A DNA stretch of 64,000 nt, taken from contig NZ_AOIJ01000079.1 of NCBI RefSeq assembly GCF_000337175.1, positions 62,341 to 126,340 on the forward strand, written 5' to 3'. Numbering within the stretch: position 1 is the stretch's first letter; every line of letters starts with the position of its first letter. The stretch comes from Natrinema gari JCM 14663 (lineage in GTDB: Archaea > Halobacteriota > Halobacteria > Halobacteriales > Natrialbaceae). The notes below the pieces were generated by a model, which made no database searches, had not been told where the DNA came from, and saw nothing but the letters and a program-made list of their open reading frames with translations. A program made the position numbers and the translations under genes. Positions 45,543 through 54,760 of this stretch are shown one piece after another.

Positions 45543-47396
45543 ATGCGGTCCGTTCCGATCGTCGATCGGGTGACCGACGCCTTCTTCGCCCTCGATACGG
45601 GCTTTCGGTTTACCTATCTCAACGAGCGAGCGGAGACGCTACTCGAGCGGTCCCGCGAGGAACTGATCGGGCGCGTCATGTGGGACGAGTTCCCCCAGAC
45701 CGTCGAGACCCAGTTCCCCGACGGGTTCCATCGCGCGATGGACGAACAGGTGCCGGTCTCCTTTGAGATCTATCACATGCCCCTCGAGACGTGGTTCGAA
45801 GCACGGGCATATCCGTCCACCACCGGCCTCTCGGTGTACATGCGCGATGTGACTGAGCGGAAGGCACAGGAGACGACGCTGGCCCAACACGCCGCCGTCG
45901 TCGAGGCGGTCCACGACGCCGTCGTCACGCTCGACCGTAACCGCGAAATCGTGACGATAAACGGCGCGACCGAGTCGATTCTGGGCGCGGAGCGGTCGGC
46001 CATCGTCGGGGAACACGTCGAAACGCTCACCGAACTGGCCGGCATCGACGACCAACACGCCGTCGACATCGGCCGCGCGATCACCGATGTCGACGTCAGG
46101 AACGCGGATCGCCGCCAACTCGAACTCCCCTACGTCGGCCCGGAGGGTGACGACCGGATGGCCGAGTTCCGGTTCGTGCCGATCGAGGACAACACGGCGA
46201 CCGTCGCCGCCGTGGTTCGAGACGTCACCGACCGACACGAGTACGACCGCGTCGTCACGTCCCTCCACGAGATCACGCGGTGGCTCCTCGAGTCGGACGA
46301 TCCGGAGGAGATCTGTGCGATCTCCGTCCACGCCGGCAGCGATCTGCTCGATCTCCCGATCAGCGGCGTCTGGCTCCTCGAAGAGGAACGTGGCTATCTC
46401 GAACCCGTCGCCGGGACCGCGGGTGCCCACGACGAGTTCGGCGGCCTGCCGCGGTTCAACGCCGGTGAAGGGGTCGTCTGGGACGTCTTCGAGGCCGGCG
46501 AGGTCGAACTGTTCGACGACCTCGAGTCGGTCGACGGCCTCTACAACCCGGAGACGACGCTCGGGTCGGAGATCATCGCCCCGATCGGTACCCACGGCGT
46601 CCTCATGACCGGCTCGCTCGATCCCCACTGGTTCGACGAGACCGATGTCGATCTCATCTCGACGCTCGTCGAGAACACGCGGGCCGCCCTCGATCGGGCC
46701 GAACGGGAGCAGGTCCTTCGGGACCGGACGACCGAACTCGAGCGCCAGACCGAGCGCCTCGAAGCCGTGGCCGATGTCCTCTCGAGCGATCTGCAACGCC
46801 AACTGGAGGCCGTGGCCGACGCGCTCGAGGACGACCGCGCCGACGAGTGGGAGTTCCCCCTCGCGGAGGACACGGTCGAAACGACGCTCGACCGCACCGA
46901 AGGGCTCGTCGACGACATCCGGGAGTTCGCCCGTAACGCTTCGCGAGTCGGGGCCCGCAGCCGGCTCCGCCTCGAGTCGGCGATCGCCGACGCCGTCAGC
47001 GAGTCCCGCCTCGACGAAACTGCCGTCATCGTCGACGGCCCGGCAGTGCTCCGGGCCGATCCCGATCGTTTTTCCCACCTGCTCGAGACGGCCTTCGACA
47101 GCGCCGTCGCACGGGCCGAAGGCGACGTGACGGTCCGGATCGGGCTCGTCGGGTTCGACGATGACGGGAGCCGCGGCTTTTTCCTACTCGACGACGCGGC
47201 GAAAATCCCGCCGAACGCACACGATCGCGTGCTCGACCCGACCGCCGACGACGAGACCGCGATCGACGGACTCGGTCTCGCGCTCGTCCGTGCCATCGCC
47301 GAGGCACACGACTGGGAGTGTACCGTCACCAACGGCGACGCCGGCACGCGGATCGAGTTCCGGGACGTGACGACACTCGAGCGCCGACTCGAGTAA
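45543..47396 (+). CDS. PAS-PAS-GAF histidine-kinase-like protein with degenerate kinase core
   Basis: A 617-residue cytoplasmic signalling protein. PAS 1 (about 5-105), PAS 2 (about 115-235), GAF (about 245-395), a coiled coil (about 395-445) and a C-terminal ATPase-like domain (about 470-610). Where haloarchaeal kinases normally have S-H-D-L-R, this protein reads SSDLQRQL, so the phosphoacceptor His is missing. The N box (DRFSHLLETAFDSAV) lacks the usual Asn, and the G1 box is altered (LLDDAAKIPPN), though G2 (GLGLALVRAIAEAHDW) is kept. It faces a HalX response regulator 2 bp away and may be a sensor that does not phosphorylate itself. Confidence 0.8.
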   Translation: MRSVPIVDRVTDAFFALDTGFRFTYLNERAETLLERSREELIGRVMWDEFPQTVETQFPDGFHRAMDEQVPVSFEIYHMPLETWFEARAYPSTTGLSVYMRDVTERKAQETTLAQHAAVVEAVHDAVVTLDRNREIVTINGATESILGAERSAIVGEHVETLTELAGIDDQHAVDIGRAITDVDVRNADRRQLELPYVGPEGDDRMAEFRFVPIEDNTATVAAVVRDVTDRHEYDRVVTSLHEITRWLLESDDPEEICAISVHAGSDLLDLPISGVWLLEEERGYLEPVAGTAGAHDEFGGLPRFNAGEGVVWDVFEAGEVELFDDLESVDGLYNPETTLGSEIIAPIGTHGVLMTGSLDPHWFDETDVDLISTLVENTRAALDRAEREQVLRDRTTELERQTERLEAVADVLSSDLQRQLEAVADALEDDRADEWEFPLAEDTVETTLDRTEGLVDDIREFARNASRVGARSRLRLESAIADAVSESRLDETAVIVDGPAVLRADPDRFSHLLETAFDSAVARAEGDVTVRIGLVGFDDDGSRGFFLLDDAAKIPPNAHDRVLDPTADDETAIDGLGLALVRAIAEAHDWECTVTNGDAGTRIEFRDVTTLERRLE

Positions 47397-47397
47397 C

Positions 47398-47985
47398 TTA
47401 CTCTCGAATCACCGATTCGCCCGCGATGTCGTGACAGAGCTGTCGGTAGCCGTCCTGTTCGAACAGCGACTGCATCGTGTCGTTGACCTGGACCCGGAGG
47501 ACCGCCAGTCGGTCCCTGAGTTCGGCGTACTCCTGGCTCGACTTCCGTTGGGCCTCGGTCTTTTGATCGTCCAACAGCGCCTTCTTCGACGCGAGCGCGA
47601 AAAACTCCTGAAGGTTCTCGTTGTAGCTCGCTCGGAGCTGCAGTTGGTCGATGACCTCGATCAGTTCGCCCTTCGAGACCGGCTTGACAAGGTAGTCGTC
47701 GAACCCCAGCCCGATGATGTCGAAGTCCGGTTCGACCGCCGTCACCATCGCGACGCGGCAGTCGAGGCCCCGCTCCCGGATCGTATCGAGAACGGTGTCG
47801 CCGGAGAGTCCCGGCATCCGCCGGTCGAGCAGCACGACGTCGATCGAGCCGTCGATGGCGTCTAGCGCTTCGTTGCCGTCGTAGACCGTCTCGACGTCGC
47901 AGTCGTCCGCGAGCCAGGCGGCGTAGAGATCCGCGAGGTCGGGTTCGTCTTCGACGATCAGGACGGCCGGGGTGTCGATTATCAT
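47398..47985 (-). CDS. HalX-domain response regulator
   Basis: A 195-residue regulator with an N-terminal receiver domain (1-115): acidic pocket in VEDEP, phosphoacceptor Asp54 in LLDRRMPGLSG and the invariant Lys101 in YLVKPVSKGEL. The C-terminal part (about 120-190) is the haloarchaeal HalX domain, a helical region of unknown output (ASYNENLQEFFALASKKALL). A GGAGGAAC ribosome-binding site lies just upstream. It is convergent with the kinase-like gene at 2 bp; the pair may work together, though they are not one transcript. Confidence 0.9.
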   Translation of the reverse strand: MIIDTPAVLIVEDEPDLADLYAAWLADDCDVETVYDGNEALDAIDGSIDVVLLDRRMPGLSGDTVLDTIRERGLDCRVAMVTAVEPDFDIIGLGFDDYLVKPVSKGELIEVIDQLQLRASYNENLQEFFALASKKALLDDQKTEAQRKSSQEYAELRDRLAVLRVQVNDTMQSLFEQDGYRQLCHDIAGESVIRE

Positions 47986-48150
47986 CGAAGTTCCTCCGAG
48001 ACTATCGGTTCGTCGGGTAGGTGGTTCCGACTGTATATCAATATTCCGGATAATAGATCGACGGAATCACGACACGGATAGTTATTACTGCCCCTTCGGT
48101 AGAGTGACACGAATGTTAACCTGAACCGCGGTCGCTTCGTCGACGGCTCG

Positions 48151-50301
48151 TTATGCGAGTTCGCGGTCGATCGTCGCGCGTCGCTCGCGGATCGTCGCCG
48201 CGTCGGTTTCGATCGTCCGCTCGCCCGCGTCGATCACCAGCCGTCCGTCGTCGGTCGCGGTCCCGAGTTCGACGACGGGTGCGACGCCGTCGAACGCGTC
48301 GCGGACCGCCTCCGGCGCGTCGGTCTGGATCAGTGCCCGCCCCGGCTGTTCGTGGAACAACGTGCCCGCGGGATCGTCGCCCGGGATTGACACCTCGAGA
48401 CCAGCGTCCGCGGTGACCATTTCGGCGAGCGCGACGGCGAGGCCGCCGTGGCTGACGTCGTGGACCGCGAGCGTCGCGTCCTCGTCCGCGACCGCTGCGA
48501 GCGTCTCGATCAGGGCCGCGGGGTCGTCGGGGAGCGCCGGGAACCGATCGCTGCCGTCGAACTGCGCGAGGTACTCCGAGCCGCCGAGTCGGACGTCGTC
48601 GGCTGCGAGGCCGCGATCACCGACGAGCAGCAGGTCGCTGTCGGCTGCGACCGACAGCGGCGGCGTGTCGTAGCCGTCCTTGGCACCGACCATCGCCAGC
48701 GTCGGCGTCGGCGGGATCGGCCCGGCGACGGAGTCGTTGTACAGCGAGACGTTTCCGCCGACGACCGGCGTCGAGAGCGTTTCGCACATTTCGGCGAGTC
48801 CATCGACGATTCCCGTGAATCCACCGTACACGTCCGGCTTCTCCGGGTTGCCGCCGTTGAGACAGTCGACCGCGGCCAGCGGCGTCGCCCCCTTGGCCGC
48901 GATGTTCGTCGCGTTCTCGAGCGCGACCGCGCGGGCCCCCTCGTAGGGCGCGGCGTCGGTCCAGTTCGGTGCCCCGCCGGCGGAGAGCGCGAGCCCCTGC
49001 TCGGCTTCTCGGACCGCCATAATCGCGGCGTCGTCGCCCGGTCCGACGCTCGTGCGGACGCCGACCTCGTGGTCGTACTGCCGGTAGACCCACCGCTTCG
49101 AGGCCGTGTTCGGGCTCGAGATGACCGCGTCGAAGGCGTCCGTGAGGGCCGCATCGGGCAGGTCGGATTCGGGTTCGGGGGGCGCTTCGCTCTCGAGGTC
49201 GTTCATCGGCGCGCCCTCGCCGAGGAAGGAGGCGTCGACGTCGACGACCGTCTCGCGCTCTCCCGACTCGCTCTCCGCGAAGGTACAGACGTAGTTGCCT
49301 TCGGTGACCTCGCCGATGACCGAACAGCCCAGATCGAACCGCTCGGCGATCTCGCGGACCCGCTCGACGTTATCGGGCTCGACTTCGTAGCACATCCGCT
49401 CCTGGGATTCGGCGAGCAGGATCTCGAGCGCGTTCATGTTCGGTTCGCGCTGGTGGACCCGCTCGAGTTCGATGTGGGCACCGAGGTCGGCTTTGGCAAC
49501 CATCTCGCTGGATGCACCGCCCAGACCGGCGGCACCGAGGTCGCGGGCCGATTCGATCAGGTCCTCGTCGACGAGTTGCTCGTTGGCCTCGATCAGCAAC
49601 TTCTCCGCGTAGGGGTCGCCGACCTGGACGGCGGGGCGGTCCTCGGTCTCGGCGTCCTCCGCTAAGTCCTCGCTGGCGAAACTCGCGCCGCCAAGTCCGT
49701 CGCGGCCGGTGGCGTTCCCGACGAGAACCAGTTTGTTGCCGGGCTCCTGTGCCTCGGCGGTCACGAGCCGCTCCTCGGTCGTCAGGCCGACACAGGCGAC
49801 GTTGACGAGCGGGTTGCCCTCGTAGTCCGTGTGGAAATCGACGCTGCCCGCGACCGTGGGAACGCCGATACAGTTGCCGTAGTGGCTGATCCCCTCGACG
49901 ACGCCCTCGAAGAGGTACTTCGAGTGCTCGTCGTCGAACTCGCCGAAGTACAGCGAGTCCGCGAGCGCGATCGGGTAGGCACCCATCGAGAGCGTGTCCC
50001 GGACGATCCCGCCGACACCGGTCGCCGCGCCGTCGAACGGGTCGACGTAGGAGGGGTGGTTGTGGCTCTCGATCCCCAGCGTGATGTAGGTCTCCCCATC
50101 GAGTGCGACGACCGCCGCATCGTCACCCGGGCCGACAACGACCCGCTCGCCCTCGCTGTCGAAGGCCGATAGCAACGGTCGCGAGGAGCGGTACGCACAG
50201 TGCTCGCTCCAGAGGTTCTCGAACAGCGCCGCCTCCGCTCGAGTCGGCTCTCGATCTAACTCGGAGACGACGAGTTCGCGGTCCGAATCGGCAAGGCTCA
50301 T
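48151..50301 (-). CDS. purL: Phosphoribosylformylglycinamidine synthase large subunit
   Basis: A 716-residue PurL (small form, without a glutaminase domain), which makes FGAM from FGAR, ATP and ammonia delivered by PurQ in purine synthesis. Family segments include the N-terminal [46 protein letters not shown] (His and ATP site) and the C-terminal [16 protein letters not shown]. The ATG at 50301 lies 26 bp from a TATA-like CATTTACC. purQ and purS are not in this window. Confidence 0.96.
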   Translation of the reverse strand: MSLADSDRELVVSELDREPTRAEAALFENLWSEHCAYRSSRPLLSAFDSEGERVVVGPGDDAAVVALDGETYITLGIESHNHPSYVDPFDGAATGVGGIVRDTLSMGAYPIALADSLYFGEFDDEHSKYLFEGVVEGISHYGNCIGVPTVAGSVDFHTDYEGNPLVNVACVGLTTEERLVTAEAQEPGNKLVLVGNATGRDGLGGASFASEDLAEDAETEDRPAVQVGDPYAEKLLIEANEQLVDEDLIESARDLGAAGLGGASSEMVAKADLGAHIELERVHQREPNMNALEILLAESQERMCYEVEPDNVERVREIAERFDLGCSVIGEVTEGNYVCTFAESESGERETVVDVDASFLGEGAPMNDLESEAPPEPESDLPDAALTDAFDAVISSPNTASKRWVYRQYDHEVGVRTSVGPGDDAAIMAVREAEQGLALSAGGAPNWTDAAPYEGARAVALENATNIAAKGATPLAAVDCLNGGNPEKPDVYGGFTGIVDGLAEMCETLSTPVVGGNVSLYNDSVAGPIPPTPTLAMVGAKDGYDTPPLSVAADSDLLLVGDRGLAADDVRLGGSEYLAQFDGSDRFPALPDDPAALIETLAAVADEDATLAVHDVSHGGLAVALAEMVTADAGLEVSIPGDDPAGTLFHEQPGRALIQTDAPEAVRDAFDGVAPVVELGTATDDGRLVIDAGERTIETDAATIRERRATIDRELA

Positions 50302-50313
50302 TCACCTAGGTGA
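50302..50313. promoter_or_regulatory. Perfect 12-bp palindrome at the purL start
   Basis: TCACCTAGGTGA directly abuts the purL ATG on its upstream side, between the TATA-like box (near 50327) and the start codon. Such a site would cover the transcription start, a repressor position. It also contains an AGGTGA that could serve as a ribosome-binding sequence. Confidence 0.5.
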
Positions 50314-50503
50314 TGAAAGTCGGCCGGTAAATGGGTTTCCATATGCACCTTCGTGGATAAATACGCGCCAAAGCGAGCGGGCAGCGGAGCGGTTCGGTCC
50401 GGAGAGGCACCGCGGTGCCGGCATGGATCGCGGCGTGATCGTCGGGAAGGTGGACCGGGTCCCGTCGCGAACGTTTACTATCTGTAGTGTGACGGAAAAG
50501 CCG

Positions 50504-50884
50504 ATGGCTGAGGACGAATTCGACGACAGGGAGCTGGTCGATGTGCTTCGCTACGAGACCGCATCCGGACCCAGCTACCGGTCCGTGCCCGCGGGAGAGG
50601 GAAAACGGATCGTCGCCGCCCACGAGAACGAGTTGCGAAAGCGGATTCGGGTTCGGCGGCTCGGACTGACGGCGATCGCGATCGCCGTCGGCGTCGGTGG
50701 CGTCCTCGTCGAGCGCGCGGCAGTCGGTGCGCTCGTCGCGGCAATCCTCGTCGGCGCGGGATGGCTAGCCGGGGGCGACCACGAGGGGTTCGTCCCGACA
50801 GTCGTCGACGAACGACTACGGCTGGAACGTGCGGCATCGACGTACGACCTCGACGTTCATTCGGCAGACCCCTATCAGGAGTAG
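50504..50884 (+). CDS. Small membrane protein
   Basis: A 126-residue protein with a soluble, charged N-terminal region (1-50), two close hydrophobic helices (about 52-68 and 72-88) and an acidic cytoplasmic-looking tail. The ATG at 50504 is 27 bp downstream of a TATA-like TTTACTA. No family is recognised. It is divergent from purL (202 bp). Confidence 0.65.
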   Translation: MAEDEFDDRELVDVLRYETASGPSYRSVPAGEGKRIVAAHENELRKRIRVRRLGLTAIAIAVGVGGVLVERAAVGALVAAILVGAGWLAGGDHEGFVPTVVDERLRLERAASTYDLDVHSADPYQE

Positions 50885-50989
50885 TCGCATCGACGAGACG
50901 CCCGCTGTCTCGAGTCGCGACGATGGCCCCGTTCGCCGACCGTGGTCGGGACCGAGTCGTTTTTGATCAGGCCGCCTAAACGTGTGGTC

Positions 50990-51673
50990 GTGCTGTCGGT
51001 CGAACTCCACACGCATTCGTCGCTGTCCTACGACGGTCGCGACCCGGTCGAGCTCATTCTGGAGCAGGCCGAAGCCATCGGCCTCGACGCGATCGCCGTG
51101 ACGGACCACGACGAGATCGACGCAAGCCTCGAGGCCGTCGAGCGCGCTCCCGACTACGGACTGGTCGCCATTCCGGGAATGGAAATCTCGAGCAAGGCGG
51201 GCCACGTACTCGGCCTGGGGCTCGAGGAGGCCGTTCCGCCGGGGCTGTCGTTCGAATCGACGCTCGAGGCGATCCACGATCAGGGCGGCCTGGCCGTGAT
51301 CCCCCACCCGTTTCAGGAGGCTCGTCACGGCGTCATGGCGCGGATTTCGCGGGACCAACTCGCCTTAGGCGACGCGATCGAGGTCTACAACTCCCGGCTG
51401 TTTACCGGGCGCGCCAACCGACAGGCCGAACGCTACGCCCGCTCGCGGGACCTGCCGATGACCGCCGGGAGCGACGCTCACATCAGCGAGATGGTCGGCC
51501 AGGCGGTCACCCGCGTCGACGCCGACGAACGCTCCGTCGACGCGATTCTGGACGCGATCGCCGACGGACGGACGACCGTCGAGGGCAAACGAACCCCCTG
51601 GCGGATCAGCGTCCGGCAGTTCGCCGGCGGCGTCACGCGACGACTGAGCCGGGTTCTAAAACTCCTTCAATGA
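50990..51673 (+). CDS. PHP-domain phosphoesterase
   Basis: A 227-residue protein with the PHP fold. Metal ligands are His7 and His9 in VELHTHSSLS, VTDHDEID, the EISSKAGHVLG segment, VIPHPF and the C-terminal GSDAH. The family includes histidinol-phosphatases, nucleoside-diphosphate 3'-phosphatases and DNA polymerase editing domains. The start is the GTG at 50990, because a TTTTTGA box near 50962 predicts a leaderless start there; GTG at 50984 is also possible. Its stop overlaps the next ATG by four bases. Confidence 0.85.
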   Translation: MLSVELHTHSSLSYDGRDPVELILEQAEAIGLDAIAVTDHDEIDASLEAVERAPDYGLVAIPGMEISSKAGHVLGLGLEEAVPPGLSFESTLEAIHDQGGLAVIPHPFQEARHGVMARISRDQLALGDAIEVYNSRLFTGRANRQAERYARSRDLPMTAGSDAHISEMVGQAVTRVDADERSVDAILDAIADGRTTVEGKRTPWRISVRQFAGGVTRRLSRVLKLLQ

Positions 51674-52800
51674 CAGCGCCACGCCTTCGCGGCATCGAGC
51701 CACCGGTCGTTCGCACCGCCCTCGAGAACCGCGACCCGCTCCCCGGAACGACCGGCTTCGCGGGCGCGGTCGACAACCGACTCGTGCGCGACGTGCTCGG
51801 CCGAGTCCCTCTCTTCGTCGACGGCGACTCGAGTACGACAGCGGAGTCGGCGTGGGCCTTCGAGCCGACCGCACTCGAGGAGCCGACGCTCTTTCCGGCC
51901 GGCGCGGCCGCGGCTGTTGGCGAGCCGCTTCCCGACCTCGAATCCCACTGGGCGCTCCCCGATCCGACGCCGGCAGCGCCCGACGCCGCTCTCGAGGGGC
52001 TCGCCGACGCGATCGAAACCGCGGCCGACGCGGCTCGGCGGGACGACCGCGATATCGCCGTCGCCTTCTCCGGTGGCGTCGACTCGGCGCTCGTCGCCGA
52101 ACTGCTGGACGCGCCGCTGTACGTCGTCGGCTTTCCCGACAGTCACGACGTCGAGGCCGCACGGACGGCGGCCGACGCGATGGGCCGTGATCTGACGGTC
52201 GTCGACCTTGAGCCGGCCGACCTTGAGCGTGCCGTCCCCGAAGTGGCGCGGGCGACCGGCCGGACGAACGCGATGGATGTCCAGATCGCGCTGCCGCTGT
52301 TTCTGGTCGGCGAACGCGTCGCCGCCGACGGGTTCGACGCGCTCGCCGTCGGACAGGGTGCCGACGAACTGTTCGGCGGCTACGAGAAAGTCGTCCGGCT
52401 GGACCACCGCGTCGAGGCCGAGACGGTTCGCGGGGCCGTTCGCGAGGGGATTCGCAGCCTGCCCGCCCAGCTCCCTCGAGACGTGTTGACGATTCGGGCG
52501 ACGGGCCTCGAGCCGGTCGCGCCCTTCCTCCACGACGCCGTGGTCGCGGCTGCGCTCCGATTCCCCGACGAGCTACTGGCCGATGACGACGAGCGAAAGC
52601 GTGGCTTCCGTCGAATCGCCGCCGAGTATCTCCCCGCCGAGGTCGCCACGCGGGACAAGAAGGCGGTCCAATACGGGAGCCTCGTCGCCCGCGAACTCGA
52701 CCGGCTCGCTCGCCAAGCCGGCTACAAGCGCCGGATCGACGATCACGTCGCCAAGTACGTCGCCGCGCTGTGTTCGGACGGTCCGACCAGCCGCGAGTGA
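51670..52800 (+). CDS. Stand-alone asparagine-synthase-like ATP pyrophosphatase
   Basis: A 376-residue protein with the C-terminal domain of asparagine synthetase (AsnB). The PP-loop SGGVDSALVAELL is near residue 135, followed by ALPLFLVGER and GQGADELFGGYEK, family signatures. The N-terminal 100 residues have no catalytic Cys2 of a glutamine amidotransferase, so it must take ammonia or another nucleophile, or use a partner. It overlaps the PHP gene by four bases (ATGA). It may adenylate and amidate an unidentified carboxylate. Confidence 0.87.
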   Translation: MTAPRLRGIEPPVVRTALENRDPLPGTTGFAGAVDNRLVRDVLGRVPLFVDGDSSTTAESAWAFEPTALEEPTLFPAGAAAAVGEPLPDLESHWALPDPTPAAPDAALEGLADAIETAADAARRDDRDIAVAFSGGVDSALVAELLDAPLYVVGFPDSHDVEAARTAADAMGRDLTVVDLEPADLERAVPEVARATGRTNAMDVQIALPLFLVGERVAADGFDALAVGQGADELFGGYEKVVRLDHRVEAETVRGAVREGIRSLPAQLPRDVLTIRATGLEPVAPFLHDAVVAAALRFPDELLADDDERKRGFRRIAAEYLPAEVATRDKKAVQYGSLVARELDRLARQAGYKRRIDDHVAKYVAALCSDGPTSRE

Positions 52801-52815
52801 GCCCCACCTCGTTCG

Positions 52816-53134
52816 TCAGGCCGGGAGCGGACAGCGGCTCATGGTGAAGACGACGGTCCCATCGGTCTCGTTTCTCGCGCCGTGGGTGACGCCGCGCTCG
52901 TGGTTGACCACGCCGGGTGCAGCGACCCGCTCGCGTTCCTCGCCATGACTGACGGTCCCCGTTCCCTCGAGGGTGTGACAGCCGTTCGTGCTCTCAGCGT
53001 GGTCGTGGCCCTCGAGTGCCGTAGTCGGACCGCGGGCGACCGCCTTGACGAGCACGCCGTCGGTGACGACTAGTTCCGCAGTCCCGACCCTCGCCGTCGG
53101 CCGGCTCGAGGTCGATGATCGGGATCGGAGCCAC
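52816..53134 (-). pseudogene. Cupin protein with apparent one-base frameshift
   Basis: Read from a GTG at 53134, the protein starts VAPIPIIDLEPADGE in one frame; near 53080-53091 it must shift to a second frame to continue VGTAELVVTDGVLVKAVARG. The rest is a good small cupin with GHDHAEST metal-binding region and NHERGVTHGARN, the second motif. Total length (319 bp) is one base too many for an intact frame, pointing to a one-base insertion in a G-rich stretch or a sequencing error. A TTTTTTG box lies about 32 bp upstream. Confidence 0.65.
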
Positions 53135-53209
53135 ACCGCTCCGTCTCGGGACCGGCCAGCACAAAAAATCCGATCCGCGGTCCACACGTCGTGCTCGCTG
53201 TGGCGGACG

Positions 53210-54301
53210 TTAGTCTTCGGTCTCGGTCGGCAGCTTGTTCGCGGGTTCCTGCGTGATGTTCTCCGAGACCGTCCGACGGTTGGTCTCGCCGATCCGATCC
53301 GCGACCTCGCCGACGACGTCCTCGAGGTGGCTCTGGACCTCGCTGTCGTCGTCCTTGACGAGCGCCCCCTCGCTGCCGTCGGCCCCGAAGTCCGGGTGGA
53401 TCGGGATTCGACCGAGCAGCGGGACATCGTACTTGTCGACGATGGTGTCCGCGCCGCCGGTGCCGAACAGGCCGTGCTGGTCGCCACAGGACGGACAGAT
53501 AAAGGAGCTCATGTTCTCGACGACGCCCAGCACCGGCGTATCGTGTTTATTGAACATCTGAATCCCCTTTCGGGTGTCGTCTAACGCCATCTCCTGGGGC
53601 GTCGTGACGACGACCGACCCCGTCACGGGCATCGACTGGAGCAGGTTCAGCGTCGCGTCGCCGGTCCCCGGCGGCAGGTCGACGATGAGGTAGTCCAGCC
53701 GCCCCCACTCGACGCCCTCGAGGAACTTCATCATGAACTTGTTGACCATCGGCCCGCGGAGGATCGCGGGGTCGTCCTCGTCTTCCATCATCATCCCCAT
53801 ACTGATGATGCGGACGCCGTCCGACCGTGGCGGAACGATCTCCTCGTTGGGCGTGACGCCGGGGTCGCTCTCTGGCGGGAGGATCTGCGGGACGTTCGGT
53901 CCGTGAATGTCCGCATCGAGCAGGCCGACCATCGCGCCGCGTTTCTCGAGCCCGGCCGCGAGGTTGGCCGCGACCGTCGTCTTCCCGACGCCGCCCTTCC
54001 CGGAGGAGACGGCGATGACGTTGCGAACCCGCGGGAGAACCTCGTCGTCGAAGCCGTGGTCCTCGCCGACGTGTGCTCGCAGGTCGGCCTCGAGACCGGC
54101 GTCTTCGATGACCTCGCGGACCTGATTCCCGATCTCCATCTCGGAGGGTGCGTAGGGCGTGTTGAACGCCAGCGAAATGCGGGCGGTTTCGTCGTCGATG
54201 GTGACGTCGTTGACCAGCCCAAGCGAGACGATGTCCTCGCCGAGATCCGGATCTTCGACCCCCTCGAGTTTGATTTCGAGTTCGTGTTCTGTGATACTCA
54301 T
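53210..54301 (-). CDS. mrp: Mrp/NBP35 (ApbC) iron-sulfur cluster carrier ATPase
   Basis: A 363-residue P-loop ATPase with an N-terminal MIP18/DUF59 domain (about 5-75), the deviant Walker A SGKGGVGKTT (near 100), the switch region LLDADIHGPN and the cluster-binding CPSCG (near 268). It carries and delivers [4Fe-4S] clusters to apoproteins. The ATG at 54301 follows the family start. It lies 150 bp downstream of, and in the same direction as, the Fe-S/NrfD operon, an understandable neighbour. Confidence 0.93.
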   Translation of the reverse strand: MSITEHELEIKLEGVEDPDLGEDIVSLGLVNDVTIDDETARISLAFNTPYAPSEMEIGNQVREVIEDAGLEADLRAHVGEDHGFDDEVLPRVRNVIAVSSGKGGVGKTTVAANLAAGLEKRGAMVGLLDADIHGPNVPQILPPESDPGVTPNEEIVPPRSDGVRIISMGMMMEDEDDPAILRGPMVNKFMMKFLEGVEWGRLDYLIVDLPPGTGDATLNLLQSMPVTGSVVVTTPQEMALDDTRKGIQMFNKHDTPVLGVVENMSSFICPSCGDQHGLFGTGGADTIVDKYDVPLLGRIPIHPDFGADGSEGALVKDDDSEVQSHLEDVVGEVADRIGETNRRTVSENITQEPANKLPTETED

Positions 54302-54451
54302 AGTGACTGTATGCTAGCCGAAAGGAGGGCATGCAGCGGGATACGTGTGATGGTTCGATACTCGAGTGGGAGCTATGGACCCCGTACTGGGGGACGGTCA
54401 CAGCGGGCGCCAAAAAACGAAATCGGTGTTCGGAGACGATTCGAGTGACGG

Positions 54452-54760
54452 TTACGGCGGGCCGACGCTGCTGATCGGCTCCGGTGGGCCGCCGTAGAAG
54501 ACGACGCCGATCAGCACGGTCAGGACGAACATCCCGACCCACATCGATGTCGTCAGGCCGACGAGGTAGCTCACGCCTGTTAGTCCGGATTTCGTGTCGC
54601 GTGGTTTCCCGAGGAACCAGGCCGCGAGCATGATGTAGACTGGGACCAGAATGACGGCGAAGATGATCCAGGTCCCCTCGTTGGCGAAGCCGGTGAAACC
54701 GGACGTACCGTCGTAGCCGTGGTACAGGAGCGTCGAGAGGATCGTTTGCGTCGTACTCAT
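54452..54760 (-). CDS. Small two-helix membrane subunit of the Fe-S/NrfD complex
   Basis: A 102-residue protein with two membrane helices (about 30-50 and 65-88) and a Pro-rich C-terminus. Its ATG overlaps the stop of the NrfD-like gene by four bases, so it belongs to the same operon and probably to the same complex. No family is recognised; a small accessory subunit of an electron-transfer membrane complex is the natural inference. Confidence 0.75.
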   Translation of the reverse strand: MSTTQTILSTLLYHGYDGTSGFTGFANEGTWIIFAVILVPVYIMLAAWFLGKPRDTKSGLTGVSYLVGLTTSMWVGMFVLTVLIGVVFYGGPPEPISSVGPP

